Part shown: piece by piece, positions 63,146-64,000 of the stretch
How the letters are laid out: each line of letters begins with the position of its first letter
How positions within the stretch are numbered: position 1 is the stretch's first letter
DNA from: JAGSPQ01 sp038206395
Lineage (GTDB): Bacteria > Myxococcota > Myxococcia > Myxococcales > Myxococcaceae
Direction: 5' to 3'
Length of the DNA stretch: 64,000 nucleotides
Assembly (NCBI GenBank): GCA_038206395.1
Contig: JBBRAX010000012.1
Span: 58,767 to 122,766 of the forward strand
Translations under genes and position numbers: made by a program
The notes under the pieces: model-generated
What the model saw: the letters and a program-made list of their open reading frames with translations, nothing else
Database searches by the model: none
What the model was told of the DNA's origin: nothing

Positions 63146-63681
63146 GGCAGTTCTCCACCTTGATTCGCCACGAGGGCGTTGAAGCGTTGCCGCGCTGTCC
63201 GAAGCCGCGTGTAGAGCGTGTTCAAGTTGATCCCCGTGGCTTCCGCAATTTCGGGCGCCGTCATTCCTTCGAGCTCCGACAGCACGAAGACCTCACGCTG
63301 ATCTGCCTCGAGCGTGTCCAACAGCTTCAGCACCTGCGCCAGCGCCTCGCGCTGCCCCACCGTCTCTTCCAGCTGCGGCACTTCGCGCACCAGCGATTCG
63401 TGCGCCTGCGCCAGCGCGCCTCGCCGCCCCTGCGCCCGCCGCGCGTCCTTCGCTACCCGCACCGAGATGCCGCCCAGCCAGGTCTTCAACGACGAGTCCC
63501 CGCGGAAGCCGGTCAGCTTCCGATGCGCGACGATGAACACTTCCTGCACCGCGTCTTCGAGCCCCGCTTCGGGCACGCCAAACCGCTGCAGCAGCCGCCA
63601 CACGCCGTCGACGTGCGTCTCGTACAAGACGTTGAAGTCGATGGTCGCTTCGGTGAGAGGAATGGACACGGCCGCCGTCAC
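63142..63681 (-). CDS. ECF-subfamily RNA polymerase sigma factor
   Basis: A 179-residue sigma-70 family protein with region 2 (FNVLYETHVDGVWRLLQRFG, LEDAVQEVFIVAHRKLTGF, SSLKTWLGGISVRVAKDARR) and region 4 (ALAQVLKLLDTLEADQREVF, LSELEGMTAPEIAEATGINL, NTLYTRLRTARQRFNALVAN). No region 1 or 3, as expected for ECF sigmas. It is the first gene of the pair with the membrane partner. The upstream gap is 81 bp to the next gene; no autoregulatory promoter motif could be identified. Confidence 0.9.
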   Translation of the reverse strand: MTAAVSIPLTEATIDFNVLYETHVDGVWRLLQRFGVPEAGLEDAVQEVFIVAHRKLTGFRGDSSLKTWLGGISVRVAKDARRAQGRRGALAQAHESLVREVPQLEETVGQREALAQVLKLLDTLEADQREVFVLSELEGMTAPEIAEATGINLNTLYTRLRTARQRFNALVANQGGELP

Positions 63682-63762
63682 ACCCCTTGAGTGGCCGGAA
63701 CGGGGCAGTTCCGTTTAGGCAGCAGTTGTAGGTGTTTACGTGTGCGCGCGCTCGACAACCTT

Positions 63763-64000
63763 CTATTTCGGCGCAGCTTCGGCGAGCAGGAACACCGCCA
63801 GCTCATTCGCATCGGTGCTGGGCTTGCCCTTCTCACAGGCGCCAACCCCCGCGTGGGTCAACGTGGTGCGAATGGGGGTCTGAGGGTTGTTCGACTTGTC
63901 GGTGCGCATCAGCGCCGGCACCATGACGGACGCCGTGTGCACCTGGTAGCCGCGCACCACGACGCCCTTGAGCTTCCGGGCTTCGGTTTCGAGCGTCGAC
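63763..64000 (-). CDS. 3' end of an unrecognised protein (partial, runs off the right edge)
   Basis: Frame from the right edge reads STLETEARKLKGVVVRGYQV, then HTASVMVPALMRTDKSNNPQ and on to a stop at 63763. The beta-strand pattern and G/C third positions support coding. The start is outside the window. A Cys at CEKGKPS is followed by DANELAVFLLAEAAPK. It resembles the C-terminal domain of small secreted or periplasmic proteins of unknown function, but I do not recognise a family. Confidence 0.5.
   Translation of the reverse strand, partial: STLETEARKLKGVVVRGYQVHTASVMVPALMRTDKSNNPQTPIRTTLTHAGVGACEKGKPSTDANELAVFLLAEAAPK

Overview
The window reads as chromosomal DNA of a high-GC, Gram-negative, predatory/social-type bacterium, most likely a member of the Myxococcota. 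The support is the combination of a FHA-kinase-PEGA Ser/Thr kinase, hybrid histidine kinases, many lipoproteins with a Cys followed by long Gly/Ser runs, 'DAG'-rich linkers after signal peptides, frequent GTG/TTG starts and pervasive 4-base gene overlaps. This is an inference from gene content; no rRNA, tRNA, CRISPR array or complete insertion sequence was seen.

Layout. 1-5.96 kb: a TonB-dependent receptor that carries its own TonB-C-like domain, followed by two lipoproteins, a metallo-beta-lactamase-fold hydrolase and a small secreted peptide, closed by a terminator. 6.1-13.6 kb: a zinc-homeostasis island with a DmeF-type exporter, a Zur-like Fur repressor, two COG0523 (CobW/ZigA) GTPases, a NicO-type permease, a DUF1826 protein and a WD40 protein. 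Three copies of a 17-bp TTGCAAY-N3-RTTGCAA-like palindrome lie in the two divergent promoters, so these genes look like one regulon. 13.7-24.4 kb: signalling genes (Ser/Thr kinase, two hybrid histidine kinases), then two head-to-head class III aminotransferases with a RidA protein and a PfkB kinase.

24.4-29.9 kb is a damaged segment: a lipoprotein metallopeptidase-like gene and an O-antigen-ligase-like gene broken by five small indels, all at C runs, plus a nucleotidyltransferase pair and small hypothetical genes. It is bracketed by the intact pfkB 5' end and a 277-bp, about 97% identical copy of it. 29.97-35.35 kb is a tight four-gene envelope lipid-trafficking operon (LolA-like, beta-barrel, lipoprotein, MMPL). 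35.3-39.5 kb holds MmcQ/YjbR genes, a START-domain protein and tandemly duplicated barrel proteins sharing a small N-terminal domain with a neighbouring lipoprotein.

39.5-55.5 kb is the most interesting part: two divergent operons and satellites encoding myo-inositol-1-phosphate synthase, an inosose-type TIM-barrel enzyme, a DegT aminotransferase with the MQQxK signature of secondary-metabolite (aminocyclitol/AHBA) enzymes, a GH3 acyl-amide synthetase, an O-carbamoyltransferase, an NPPH-motif methyltransferase, a flippase-like membrane protein, an MMPL exporter, and a GMC oxidoreductase with an extended aldehyde dehydrogenase. I read it as a candidate pathway for a carbamoylated, amide-linked aminocyclitol metabolite or lipid, which I do not recognise as a described system. 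The remainder (55.6-64 kb) is amino-acid/one-carbon metabolism (PLP racemase/aldolase-fold enzyme, dimethylglycine-dehydrogenase-like flavoprotein), a lipoprotein hydrolase, a GST, a broken YbaK gene and an ECF sigma factor with its membrane partner.
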